DNA of 64,000 nucleotides from the NCBI GenBank assembly GCA_965116935.1, contig OZ220737.1, positions 1,364,001-1,428,000 on the forward strand, read 5' to 3'. Positions 23,988 to 32,385 of this stretch are shown here, in pieces. Origin of the DNA: VXYL01 sp965116935 (lineage in GTDB: Bacteria > Pseudomonadota > Gammaproteobacteria > Pseudomonadales > Azotimanducaceae). Positions within the stretch are counted from its first letter, which is position 1. Each line of letters opens with the position of its first letter. The notes under the pieces were generated by a model. That model was not told where the DNA came from. It did no database searches and saw only the letters and a program-made list of their open reading frames with translations. The position numbers and the translations under genes are program-made.

Positions 23988-24401
23988 CCCGACGCAATCT
24001 GCGCAAATCGTACTTGCGGCTGGATCGAGATGCCGCGGGCAATCAACGACCACCAGCGAACAGTCTGCTTCATGCGCGCGGCCGCGCCCTGCCTGCGGGC
24101 TGCATGTTCCGTGCGGCGGCGGGCCGAACTCGTGACATTGCGCTGGCGTGGCTGTGCCGCACAGACGTGGTCGGATGTATCCGAAAAACGGCCCACGTTG
24201 CGTACGAATAGATGTCTGTGCGTCGGGTAGAGAGCTCGCGGGGCCGGGCGGCTCGCCCGATTGTCCCTAGGCGGCCGTCAAGTCGCCAAACAGACCGCCC
24301 TCAGGAACCATGAAGCGGCCCCGTCTCACCCCAAGACACCCCAACGCGCAACTTGCCGTCGCGGGAAAGCCGCCTTGACGGCCCGGAACTGACTCAAGCG
24401 C
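23988..24401. other. Intergenic region without recognisable gene
   Basis: About 410 bp between the AAA ATPase and the end of the restriction nuclease. Open frames here are short and lack ribosome sites. No tRNA, repeat or clear terminator was recognised. Confidence 0.5.
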
Positions 24402-25069
24402 TCACCGTGGTGGCAAGCTCTTCTGCACCAAGTGGAGGACATATCCCGCCATTTCGGACTCAAGACCGAAATACTCGATCATGTGGTCGGTCAGCTCGTA
24501 GAGCGCGTCGCGGTCGCCCGTCACCAACTCATAGAAGCTCACCCCATCCGTCTCGGTGACCGACGCGTCCTCGTGGATTGGATGGGAGTAGCTGTGTGGG
24601 CTCCGGGGGATTACCGTCACAAGGAATCCATGCCATTCGTCGTCATCCTCGAAGCTCTTATCATCAACAGCCTCCATCAAACGCTCGGTCGCGCGAGCCC
24701 ACGCGGGAGCGTTTCTCTCGTGTTGTGCTTGTTCTGGACCGTCGCGAGGACCCTCCGCGAATCTGACTGGAGCTGGATCCCGTCCATAGCGCATTTTCCC
24801 CACCCTGGGACGGATGTCAGGATGTCGTGGTGAAAGTGTCCTAGGGCAGTCGTGATTCCCTGTGCGGCCGCAGCAAACTGCTGGTGCATCGCAAGTTCCT
24901 CGACACTCATCGCATCGCTTGCGGCAGCGAGAAGAATCGCTCGTACCGGGTCGATCACGTTTTGTTGCTGGCGAATCGGTGCCTGCTCCCATGCCCGTCG
25001 GGTTCGTCCTTCGAGCCTTGCCATCGCGGACTCAAGGTCTGCATCTTCGATCCAATTGAAGGTCGCCAT
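24402..25069 (-). pseudogene. Eco47II-like restriction endonuclease, frameshifted
   Basis: Two overlapping frames together give a full-length (about 222-residue) Eco47II-family nuclease, family specificity GGNCC/GGWCC-type. Start ATG 25069 (MATFNWIEDADLESAMARLE). The first frame covers NVIDPVRAILLAAASDAMS, LGHFHHDILTSVPGWGKC and the catalytic VQNKHNTRE region. A -1-type break in the gagagaaa tract near 24715 moves the rest to the second frame: WARATERLMEAVDDKSFEDD, then DGVSFYELVTGDRDALYEL, a C-terminal block typical of the family. One restored base would make it intact, so either a true inactivating mutation or an assembly indel is possible. It diverges from the methyltransferase. Confidence 0.75.
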
Positions 25070-25190
25070 GATTTTTTCCCTTTTAACAGAGGTTGTTACG
25101 TGGCCCTGGCCCAATGCGACCGAACCTGATAGAGTGCAGTCCCGACCCGAACTGCAATCGCGAGCATACCGGAAGGGGGACGATGTGAAC

Positions 25191-26018
25191 ATGCCAAGCG
25201 AGACGGACTCTTTGGGTACGGTTTACCTTGGCGAGGACTGTCTCGACGTCATGGCCCGCCTTAGCCCGGATTCCGTCGATCTGATTGTCACCTCCCCGCC
25301 ATACGCCGATGCGAGGAAGCGCACGTACGGAGGCATCCCGACGGACAAGTACGTGGCTTGGTTCGTCGAGCGTGCGAAGCTGATGCATCACGTCCTGAAG
25401 CCAACCGGCTCGTTCGTCCTGAACATCAAGGAAAAGGTCGTCAACGGTCAGCGCAGCACCTACGTCCTAGAACTGATTCAGGAACTTAAGAGAGAGGAAG
25501 TCGGCTTCCTCTGGGTCGAGGAGTACATCTGGCACAAGAAGACATCGATGCCCGGCAAATGGAAGTACCGCTTTCGCGACGGCTGGGAACGGCTGCTGCA
25601 CTTCACGAAGACTATGGATTTCAAGATGAACCAAGACGCCGTCATGGTGCCTGCGGGCAACTGGACGGAAGTGCGCCTCAAGAACATGAGCGACAACGAC
25701 ATGGAGCGCCGGGAATCCGCAACGCAATCCGGCATGGGCAGGAAAGTCGCAAGCTGGAAAGACCGTCCCTACGTCTATCCGTCGAACGTCCTCCACGAAG
25801 CGCCCGTCTGCCACAACACCGGGCATAGCGCGGCGTTCCCGGAATGGCTTCCTGCGTTCTTCATCGATCTGTTCACGGACGAAGGCGATACCGTGCTCGA
25901 CCCCTTCCTCGGATCCGGAACTACAAGCCGCGTCGCTGTCGAAAAGAAACGCAAAGCTGTCGGTATTGAAATCGACAAGGATGTCGGCCCCGCACAAATG
26001 GATGCGGAAGCAGCCTAG
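25191..26018 (+). CDS. Type II DNA methyltransferase (N4-C/N6-A, beta class)
   Basis: 275 residues from ATG 25191; GTG 25185 is an alternative, both behind ggaaggggg. Motif IV VTSPPYADARKRTYGG comes first (residues 33 onward) and motif I LDPFLGSGTTSRVAVEKKRK last (near 236), the beta-class order of amino-methyltransferases. The SPPY motif favours N4-cytosine methylation. Divergent neighbour is an Eco47II-like nuclease, so the pair forms a type II restriction-modification system. Eco47II relatives are commonly paired with C5-cytosine methylases, so this pairing with an amino-methylase is worth noting. The 121-bp divergent region holds both promoters. Confidence 0.85.
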   Translation: MPSETDSLGTVYLGEDCLDVMARLSPDSVDLIVTSPPYADARKRTYGGIPTDKYVAWFVERAKLMHHVLKPTGSFVLNIKEKVVNGQRSTYVLELIQELKREEVGFLWVEEYIWHKKTSMPGKWKYRFRDGWERLLHFTKTMDFKMNQDAVMVPAGNWTEVRLKNMSDNDMERRESATQSGMGRKVASWKDRPYVYPSNVLHEAPVCHNTGHSAAFPEWLPAFFIDLFTDEGDTVLDPFLGSGTTSRVAVEKKRKAVGIEIDKDVGPAQMDAEAA

Positions 26019-26265
26019 TCACCCCTTGATGGGCTAGCGGCCCATCGGTTGCGCCCAGCGGCGAAGCACACCGTTCTCGGCCATGGAGCGGCCGCGCTAC
26101 CCGTATCCAATCAGAGGGTCGGGAAAGGGAACCGACCGGGCTCCAATCGGCCGAAAGCCCCATTTACGAAAAGTACCACTACCGCCGCTTACGCACCGGG
26201 GGTGAACTCACTTCAACAGAGGAGGCATCCTGCTTCGTTGCAAGCCCAAGTCCTTGTCCGGCTGG

Positions 26266-28662
26266 CTAATCCACCGCGCCCTTGCCCGTGACCCCCATCT
26301 CGCAAAGCTCCTCGTAGCGGGATCGGCTCATGCCCAAGAGGTCGCGGAAGACCTCCCACGAATGCTGGCCCTGCAGCGGTGCATGACGCGTGACGCCGCC
26401 GGGGGTTTGGGTCAGTTTCACCGGCAGGCCGGACTGCCATGCGGTTCCGGCTTCGGGATGTTCCACGGAGACCATGTGGCCCCGCTGCTTCAGCACTTCG
26501 TCGCCGACGATCTCGGCCGGGTCCAGCACTGCAGCGGCCGGAACGCCTCGGTGCACCAAGGCAGCTTCGAGTTCTTGCTTGTCACGCCGCGCGGTGAGGG
26601 GGGCGATCCGTTGATCGAGTTCTTCTTCGCCTGCCTTGCGCGCCTCGGCCGTGGCCCATTCGCCGACTTCGCCCATGCCGAGAACATCCGCCAGCGCGGC
26701 GAACTCGGAATCGCTCTCCGCCGCGATTGCGATCCACTGATCGCCACCGTCGGGCGCTGGCTGAGTCGGATACACCGCGTGTGGTGCGTGCTGCGGGTGG
26801 CGGTTGCCGAGTGGCCCCCGCACCTTGCCGGTGAGCTCGTATTCGAGCCAGGCATCGCCGATGAAGGTGAAGTTCGCCTCCTGCATCGAAAGGTCGATGT
26901 ACTGGCCTGCGCCCGTGCGCTCGCGATGCAGGAGCGCGAGAGCAATCGCGGCGAAGCCGCAGATGCCCGCCACGGGGTCCGGGTACATCTGCCCCGAATT
27001 GAGCGGCGCCTCATCCGGATAGCCGAGCAGCGCCGACATGCCCGAAGACGGCTCGATGGTGCCGCCGATGCCCGGCACGCCCGCCCAAGGCCCGGTGGCG
27101 CCATAGGCAGAGAGGCTCGCCATCACGATATCCGGCTTGATGCGACAGAGCGCTTCGTAGTCGAGCCCGAAATTGCCCATGACGCGGGGTGAGAAGTTCT
27201 CCGCGACGAAGTCCACCTGCGGCAGCAACCTGCGGAAGATGTCGATGCCCTCTTCCCGGGTCAGGTCCACCGTGATGCAGCGCTTGTTCAGGTTCACGGA
27301 GTTGTAGAGCGGATTGCAGTTCCAGGCGTGCTTGGCCTCGGGGCGCTCCTGCAGTGCGCGGGGAATCGGATTGCGGTAGGTGCCGCGCCAACTGTCGAGG
27401 CGGCTTCGGGTCTCGAGCTGGATCACATCCGCGCCGAGCAAGGCCAGCATCTGCGTGGCGTAGGTGCCTGCCCACGCCTGGGTGAGCACCAGGCCGCGAT
27501 AGCCGGCGAGCGGGCCGCGCCGGCTGTCATCACCTGCCGGTGCTGGCCGGGGGACGGCAGCGAGCCTGTCACCGCGTTCGGTGAAGCCACCACTATCCTC
27601 ACCGATTGCGGGCATTTCCCGCCGCAGCGCCCACTCCGTCGCCGACATGTTCGCGAACGGGCCTGGGTAGCGCGGAGTTGCCTTGGGTGGCTCCGCGCTT
27701 TCGCCGCCCTTAGCATTGACGCGACGGAAAAAACCCCGCGCCAAGAACTGCGCGTTCTCCGCCAGTTCGTCCATCCGCAGCACCGGCCCCGCGATCACGC
27801 GCAGACTCCCCAGGGCATCGAACAGCTCCGCTCGATTCCACTTCGCCATCGCCTCCTGCACCCGGCTTGCGAAGCGATCCGCAAACTTCACCCGGATGCC
27901 GGGCTCGCGCAGTTCCGGATCCACGGCGAGGTCCGGCAACCCCAGAAGATTCATCGCCTTTTCCCAGAACGCCGGGCGCGACAGCGGCAGGGCGAAATGC
28001 CCGTCGCGCACCGGCACGGGACCATCGTTCATGGTGACCGTCTTGCGGCGCTCCCACACGGTGCCCGAGTACTGGTAGCGCAGGGGCGCTGGCGCCGACG
28101 TGGAGACGAGTACCTCGCGCTCGGAAATGTCGATCAGTTCACCACTGCCACCCTTCGCCCCGGACGCCAAGAGCGCACTTACGATGCTGCCAAAGCCGAG
28201 CGTGCCGGCTTGGTACGAAGCCTGATAGCCACTGCCTTTCAGCGGCGGCCGCCCGGCGATGCCGTTGACGTGCGCCCAGCTAGACCCCGCGTAAGCCGTC
28301 AAGTCGTTGCCGGACCGGTGCCGATGCTCGCCCGTCAAGCCATGCGGCGTGATGGCGCAGACGATGGCGCCGGGGAGCCGTTGGTGGAGACTGGCGGCGT
28401 CGAGTTCGTCGGTGATGATCACGTCCGCGGCCGCGAGGAGTTCCTCACGCTCGGCCGGCAGCGCCGATCCCTTGTTCGCAAGAAAGTAGCGTGCCGCCAC
28501 GCTCTTGCCGTCGGCGCCGAAGGGTGGATGCCGGCGCAACGGGTGTCCTTCGGGTGGCTCGACCGCGAGCACCTCGGCACCGTAGTCCGCCAGCAGCCGC
28601 GAACACCATGCCGTCGATGGCCGATTGCCCACGTCGAGCACGCGAAGCCCGCCGAGTGTCAT
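26266..28662 (-). CDS. Tandem-domain CaiB/BaiF CoA transferase (class III)
   Basis: 798 residues, twice the usual length, because two class III CoA-transferase domains are fused. Domain 1 starts MTLGGLRVLDVGNRPSTAWC; domain 2 starts near LAGYRGLVLTQAWAGTYATQ. Domain 2 has the usual landmarks VIQLETRSRLDSWRG, NLNKRCITVDLTREEGIDIF, FVAENFSPRVMGNFGLDYE and MSALLGYPDEAPLNSGQMYP, with the position of the catalytic Asp at YPDPVAG. Domain 1 has diverged (SGNDLTAYAGSSWAHVNGIA). Start ATG 28662 has ggagg 8 bases upstream; the frame is open further but antisense to the hydrolase gene. It transfers CoA between carboxylic acids; substrate unknown. Probably co-transcribed with the alpha/beta hydrolase 41 bp upstream. 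Confidence 0.88.
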   Translation of the reverse strand: MTLGGLRVLDVGNRPSTAWCSRLLADYGAEVLAVEPPEGHPLRRHPPFGADGKSVAARYFLANKGSALPAEREELLAAADVIITDELDAASLHQRLPGAIVCAITPHGLTGEHRHRSGNDLTAYAGSSWAHVNGIAGRPPLKGSGYQASYQAGTLGFGSIVSALLASGAKGGSGELIDISEREVLVSTSAPAPLRYQYSGTVWERRKTVTMNDGPVPVRDGHFALPLSRPAFWEKAMNLLGLPDLAVDPELREPGIRVKFADRFASRVQEAMAKWNRAELFDALGSLRVIAGPVLRMDELAENAQFLARGFFRRVNAKGGESAEPPKATPRYPGPFANMSATEWALRREMPAIGEDSGGFTERGDRLAAVPRPAPAGDDSRRGPLAGYRGLVLTQAWAGTYATQMLALLGADVIQLETRSRLDSWRGTYRNPIPRALQERPEAKHAWNCNPLYNSVNLNKRCITVDLTREEGIDIFRRLLPQVDFVAENFSPRVMGNFGLDYEALCRIKPDIVMASLSAYGATGPWAGVPGIGGTIEPSSGMSALLGYPDEAPLNSGQMYPDPVAGICGFAAIALALLHRERTGAGQYIDLSMQEANFTFIGDAWLEYELTGKVRGPLGNRHPQHAPHAVYPTQPAPDGGDQWIAIAAESDSEFAALADVLGMGEVGEWATAEARKAGEEELDQRIAPLTARRDKQELEAALVHRGVPAAAVLDPAEIVGDEVLKQRGHMVSVEHPEAGTAWQSGLPVKLTQTPGGVTRHAPLQGQHSWEVFRDLLGMSRSRYEELCEMGVTGKGAVD

Positions 28663-28703
28663 CGACCGATCCTCCGAGCCTGTCACGGGTCGCCCGTCAC
28701 GTT

Positions 28704-29588
28704 TCACACTTCGGTTGCGAGCGGCACGTCGAGGAAGCCCCCAACCACCTCGATGCAGCGGGCGAGCTGGTCGTGGTGCGTCCAATGTCCGGCGTCGTCC
28801 ACCTCCACGAGTTCCACGTTGCGGAAATGCCGGACGGTTCCGTTCTGGCCGATGCGGTGCGGATAGCCCTCGCGGGAGTTGACGATCAGAACCGGGCATT
28901 CGATGCGTTCCCATAGCGCGGCGACGTCCTCGTTGGGGATGTCGTAGGGGCTGCGCGTGTGGGTGTAATTGTCGAACTTCCAGGTGTAGGTGCCGTCTTC
29001 GTTCTGGCTGCTGCCGTGGATGGTGAGGTGGCTCGCCTGATCGGGGCTGAGGTGCGGGTTCATCTCCTGCATTCGCTGGTAAGCGTCTTCGAGGCGGCCA
29101 TAGCGCCTTGGCACACGACCGGCAAGCGCGTGGTTGGAACGAATCCACTGGGCGAGGCGAGCCGCCGGGTCGCTGCCGAACCGGGTCGGGTAGAGGCCAA
29201 CCCCCTCGATGATGACGAGCTTGTCCACGGCATCGGGGAAGGTGCCGGCGTAGAGCGCCCCGATGCTGCCCCCCATCGAATGGGAAACCACCGTCAACGG
29301 CGCGAGCTTCTGCTGCCGCACGAGCTGGGCTATGTCCTGCACGTACTCGAGCCAGGAGTAGGAACTGCCTCGACTCCACTCGGAATCGCCGTGGCCGCGC
29401 AGGTCCGGCGCCACGACGTGGTAGCGCTCGCGCAGCGCCTGCGCCATCCAGTCCCAGGTGTGGCAATGGTCGTGGATGCCGTGGATGAGCAGCATGTGCG
29501 GCGCCTCGTCATTCCCCCAGTCGAGGTAGTGCAGGCGCAAGCGCTGAGAAAAGTAGCTGTGCGAGGTGGGATTGTCGGCTTCGTTCAT
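28704..29588 (-). CDS. Alpha/beta hydrolase
   Basis: 294 residues from ATG 29588 (MNEADNPTSHSYFSQRLRLH). Alpha/beta-hydrolase fold: oxyanion region LLIHGIHDHCHTWDWMAQAL, DLRGHGDSEW, nucleophile elbow VVSHSMGGSIGALYAG with the catalytic Ser, and C-terminal VEVDDAGHWTHHDQL with the catalytic His. Cytosolic; no signal peptide. The specific ester, thioester or epoxide substrate cannot be inferred. It is upstream of the double CoA transferase on the same strand, suggesting joint catabolism of a CoA-linked or ester compound. Confidence 0.9.
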   Translation of the reverse strand: MNEADNPTSHSYFSQRLRLHYLDWGNDEAPHMLLIHGIHDHCHTWDWMAQALRERYHVVAPDLRGHGDSEWSRGSSYSWLEYVQDIAQLVRQQKLAPLTVVSHSMGGSIGALYAGTFPDAVDKLVIIEGVGLYPTRFGSDPAARLAQWIRSNHALAGRVPRRYGRLEDAYQRMQEMNPHLSPDQASHLTIHGSSQNEDGTYTWKFDNYTHTRSPYDIPNEDVAALWERIECPVLIVNSREGYPHRIGQNGTVRHFRNVELVEVDDAGHWTHHDQLARCIEVVGGFLDVPLATEV

Positions 29589-29645
29589 GGTCCGGCTTGG
29601 CTCGGTTTGCCGCACGGCGGCGCAATGCGGGGGAGATTGTACTAG

Positions 29646-29877
29646 GGCGTGTTCACACTATGCGCTCACACAATCCATTGGACGGCGTGGCCTTTGGAGG
29701 GAAGGCATTCTGCCTTCCCTGCACGCCGATAGGCGTGCCTGACGGCACGCAGGGAAGGCAGAATGCCTTCCCTCCAAAGGCGGCCTCGTTCTCGATCGGT
29801 TGCGCTGGGACTTTGGTAACTGTCGCCGGTTGATTCAAGGTAGTTTTCGGTGACCAGAACGCTAGTGTGAACACGCC
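29646..29877. mobile_element. IS5-type MITE, 232 bp, with CTAG target duplication
   Basis: Perfect 15-bp terminal inverted repeats ggcgtgttcacacta (29646-29660) and tagtgtgaacacgcc (29863-29877), each flanked by CTAG (29642-29645 and 29878-29881). CTAG duplications are the mark of IS5-family insertion. No transposase fits. The interior is a long palindrome (29691-29785) with arms gcctttggagggaaggcatt/aatgccttccctccaaaggc and agggaaggcagaatgcc. It lies between the hydrolase start and the next gene, so it may separate or add promoters. Confidence 0.88.
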
Positions 29878-29946
29878 CTAGCCGAAAGCACGAGCGAACG
29901 CGAGGCAGGCAGGCCAGCAGGGCGCGCTCGCAGCTACAATCGCCCC

Positions 29947-30141
29947 ATGTCCGAGGTCATCTCCCTAGCCAAACGCCGCCGCCGCAATCGCCGCGAAGCC
30001 GCCGCCGGCAAAACGCTGTGCCGAATCGGCCGCCACAAATGGGCCATCGACCAGTCCGCCCCCTTCACCGTCCACAAGGGCCGCCTCCTTACCATCCACA
30101 TCTGCTCCCGCTGCGGCGCAAAGAAGAGCGAGCTGTCGTAG
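29947..30141 (+). CDS. Small putative zinc-ribbon protein
   Basis: 64 residues. A very basic N-terminus (AKRRRRNRREAAAGK) precedes CRIGRHKW and a later ICSRCGAKK, giving a C-x5-HKW ... C-x2-C arrangement that could bind one zinc. No function is known. ATG start. Codon use matches the surrounding genes. It is flanked by the MITE and by a large inverted repeat. Confidence 0.6.
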   Translation: MSEVISLAKRRRRNRREAAAGKTLCRIGRHKWAIDQSAPFTVHKGRLLTIHICSRCGAKKSELS

Positions 30142-30167
30142 GAGTCCGTCGGACTTGGCGCGGCCCC

Positions 30168-30300
30168 TCGGAGGGAGGGCGTCTCGCCGACGCGCCCGAT
30201 GAGGGCGCACTAGTGTCGTAAGGCGCCTTCCGGGTGGAGGAAGGCGTGCCTGCGGCACGCCAAGGAGGGCGAGACGCCCTCCCTCCGAAGGCGCGTCCGT
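30168..30300. repeat. Large extragenic inverted repeat
   Basis: cggagggagggcgtctcgcc on the left and ggcgagacgccctccctccg on the right enclose smaller palindromes (gcgtgcctgcggcacgc). Similar ggaggg...gcgt arms occur at 43.83 kb and inside the MITE, indicating a dispersed family. It could terminate transcription from both sides. Confidence 0.65.
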
Positions 30301-30384
30301 CGGTTTCTGGCGCTTAAGTACCCGCGTCTCTTGGGGAGGACACCTCCTTCGGGAGAGGGCGTACCGCCCGCCCCAGAGGAATCG

Positions 30385-31044
30385 TCAGGCCACGTCCAAT
30401 TCTGCCAAGGGCGCGATGTCGCAGGCGACGCCGGTGCCGTCCATGCCGCAGTAGCCGTGCGGGACCTTGGCGAGGTATTGCTGGTGGTAGTGCTCGGCGT
30501 AGTAGAAGGTCGGCGCGTCGAGGATTTCCGTGGTGATTTCGCCGTAGCCGGCCCTCTCTAGCGCAGCCTGATAGGCCGTGCGCGAGGCGAGGGCGAGGGC
30601 CCGCTGCTTCTCGCCGTAGGTGTAGATGCCGGAGCGGTACTGCGTGCCGAGATCGTTGCCCTGTCTCATCCCTTGGGTCGGGTCGTGCCCTTCCCAGAAC
30701 ACCTTCAAGAGTTCCTCATATCGAACCACCTCGGGGTTGAACACCGCCAGGACCACCTCGTTGTGGCCGGTGAGGCCGGAACAGACCTCTTCGTAGGCCG
30801 GATTCGGCGTCGAGCCAGCGGCGTAGCCAACCGCCGTCGTGACAACTCCCCGCGTCTGCCAGAACTTGCGCTCCGGGCCCCAAAAGCAACCCATGCCAAC
30901 AAGAATCGTCTCGCTGCCCTCCGGAAACGGCGGCTTCATGCCCGCGCCATTGACGAAGTGCGCCGGCGGCACCGGCATCTCGATGCTGCGTCCGGGCAGC
31001 GCCTCGGTGGGCCCTGGCAGTCTCAACTTGTGCATCAATCCCAT
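30385..31044 (-). CDS. msrA: Peptide methionine-S-oxide reductase
   Basis: Reduces methionine S-sulfoxide in proteins, thioredoxin-dependent. 219 residues from ATG 31044 (MGLMHKLRLPGPTEALPGRS), matching E. coli MsrA from its start. Catalytic Cys is in GMGCFWGPERKFW (about residue 53). AAGSTPNPAYEEVCSGLTGH, VFWEGHDPTQGMRQGNDLGT, TQYRSGIY and HYHQQYLAKVPHGYCG are family blocks, the last with a recycling-type Cys. The start could also be ATG 31035 or GTG 31053. Stands alone. Confidence 0.95.
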   Translation of the reverse strand: MGLMHKLRLPGPTEALPGRSIEMPVPPAHFVNGAGMKPPFPEGSETILVGMGCFWGPERKFWQTRGVVTTAVGYAAGSTPNPAYEEVCSGLTGHNEVVLAVFNPEVVRYEELLKVFWEGHDPTQGMRQGNDLGTQYRSGIYTYGEKQRALALASRTAYQAALERAGYGEITTEILDAPTFYYAEHYHQQYLAKVPHGYCGMDGTGVACDIAPLAELDVA

Positions 31045-31217
31045 CGGCTCCGTCACCCTCGATAGATGTTGCGGCTGCAGAGCATACCCGACAGCGAAGG
31101 CCCAGGTCATAAGGGGGTATGTGCCAACGTGCAAGCACACCACCAGCACGGAGGCGCAACCGGCGCGCTTTCTCGCATACGTCCAGCGCCGACGGGGGCA
31201 GGCGCATCGGGCGACGC

Positions 31218-32369
31218 CTATCGCTGGGTCGCCACGAGATCCTGGTGAATCGGTCGTCTAAGCACTCTCTGAACGGCGAACAGCCCGGCGGATGCCATGA
31301 GTGCGACTGGCCAGGCCATTCCATGACCGAGCGCCCATCGGTCGTACATGGGGCGGAACGAAGTGGATGTCGACCCGCCCTCCCGCACAAGCACGCCATC
31401 GAGAAGGATCCAGGATGTCATCGCGCCGACTGCCGCGCCGGCGGCAACGATCGCCAGTGTCTCAAGGACAATCGCCACCACCAGCTCCGAGCGTCCAAAG
31501 CCGAGGGCGCGCAAAGTCGCGACTTCCGCACGGCGTCCGGCCACCGCAGAAACCATCACGTTCGTTGCGCAGAAGACTCCGCCGATTGCCATGAGCAGCC
31601 CGAGCGCGAGCCCGACATCCCGGAACACCTCGGTGCGGGTCCACGCAAGCGCCTCAAGATACTCCGCCTCTCGGTGGACGCCGAACTCCAGCGTCGAGTG
31701 CCCCTTGAGAGCAGCGCGAAAGTCGTCGAAGGACGCAGGCGACTCAAAATCGACCAACATGGCGTTGCACCACTTGCCGAACACGGCCTCGGCGTCGACG
31801 AGGAAGACAGAGTCGTGGTGGTCGCCACTCTCGAACGTCCCGACGATATCCAGGGTCGTGTGCGCAAGGGCGAGACGGTCGCCAACCCGCGCGCCACGAA
31901 ACACCTCCGTGGCATGTGCGCCGGCGATGGCCTCGTGCCGGCCGGCCTCGAACATCCGTCCTCCCGTCATGCGTATGTGGGGCCTCATGCGGAGCCCTTC
32001 TGGCGTGACTCCCTGGACTGCCACCAGTTCCGGCACACCGCCGCCCTTTCCCACCAGCCGAGCAGATGTATGGGCGACCCTGCCCACACCGACCCTGGCG
32101 GCGCCTGCGGCTTGATGGACGAACTCGACCTGCGCCTCGGTCAGCGCGCTGCCCCGGATGTGCTCGGCGTTGCTCTCCAGCACTAGCGCGCGGTCCGCGG
32201 AACCCGCGTCCGAAAACTGCAGATACAGGCCCCTCCCGAGCGCCGCCATCGACGTCGTGACGCCGACGACCGCCGCTGCACCGAGCAGCAGCGTCGCCGT
32301 AGCGGCCGGGCGACGGACGGCTGCGCGCAGGTTGCTCGCCGTGAGCAAGGCGATCCGCGTCATCATCAC
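31218..32369 (-). CDS. MacB/FtsX-type ABC transporter permease 1
   Basis: 383 residues. An N-terminal membrane segment (LLLGAAAVVGVTTSMAAL), a large periplasmic domain of MacB-core type (VPELVAVQGVTPEGLRMRPH, GGRMFEAGRHEAIAGAHATE, ALAHTTLDIVGTFESG), and three C-terminal segments with the FtsX signature RRAEVATLRALGFGRSELVV. Follows the second permease by 16 bp on the same strand. Start ATG 32369 is one of three consecutive ATGs. No ATP-binding subunit is encoded next to the pair, so they either borrow an ATPase encoded elsewhere or the operon has lost it. Confidence 0.85.
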   Translation of the reverse strand: MMMTRIALLTASNLRAAVRRPAATATLLLGAAAVVGVTTSMAALGRGLYLQFSDAGSADRALVLESNAEHIRGSALTEAQVEFVHQAAGAARVGVGRVAHTSARLVGKGGGVPELVAVQGVTPEGLRMRPHIRMTGGRMFEAGRHEAIAGAHATEVFRGARVGDRLALAHTTLDIVGTFESGDHHDSVFLVDAEAVFGKWCNAMLVDFESPASFDDFRAALKGHSTLEFGVHREAEYLEALAWTRTEVFRDVGLALGLLMAIGGVFCATNVMVSAVAGRRAEVATLRALGFGRSELVVAIVLETLAIVAAGAAVGAMTSWILLDGVLVREGGSTSTSFRPMYDRWALGHGMAWPVALMASAGLFAVQRVLRRPIHQDLVATQR

Positions 32370-32385
32370 CGTGGCTCCCTAGCGC

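Noticed and set aside
26266..29466. 1066-residue fusion of hydrolase region and CoA transferase on the minus strand
   Set aside because: The portion beyond 28662 is in a different frame from the real hydrolase gene and reads as low-complexity shadow; a good ribosome site supports the start at 28662.
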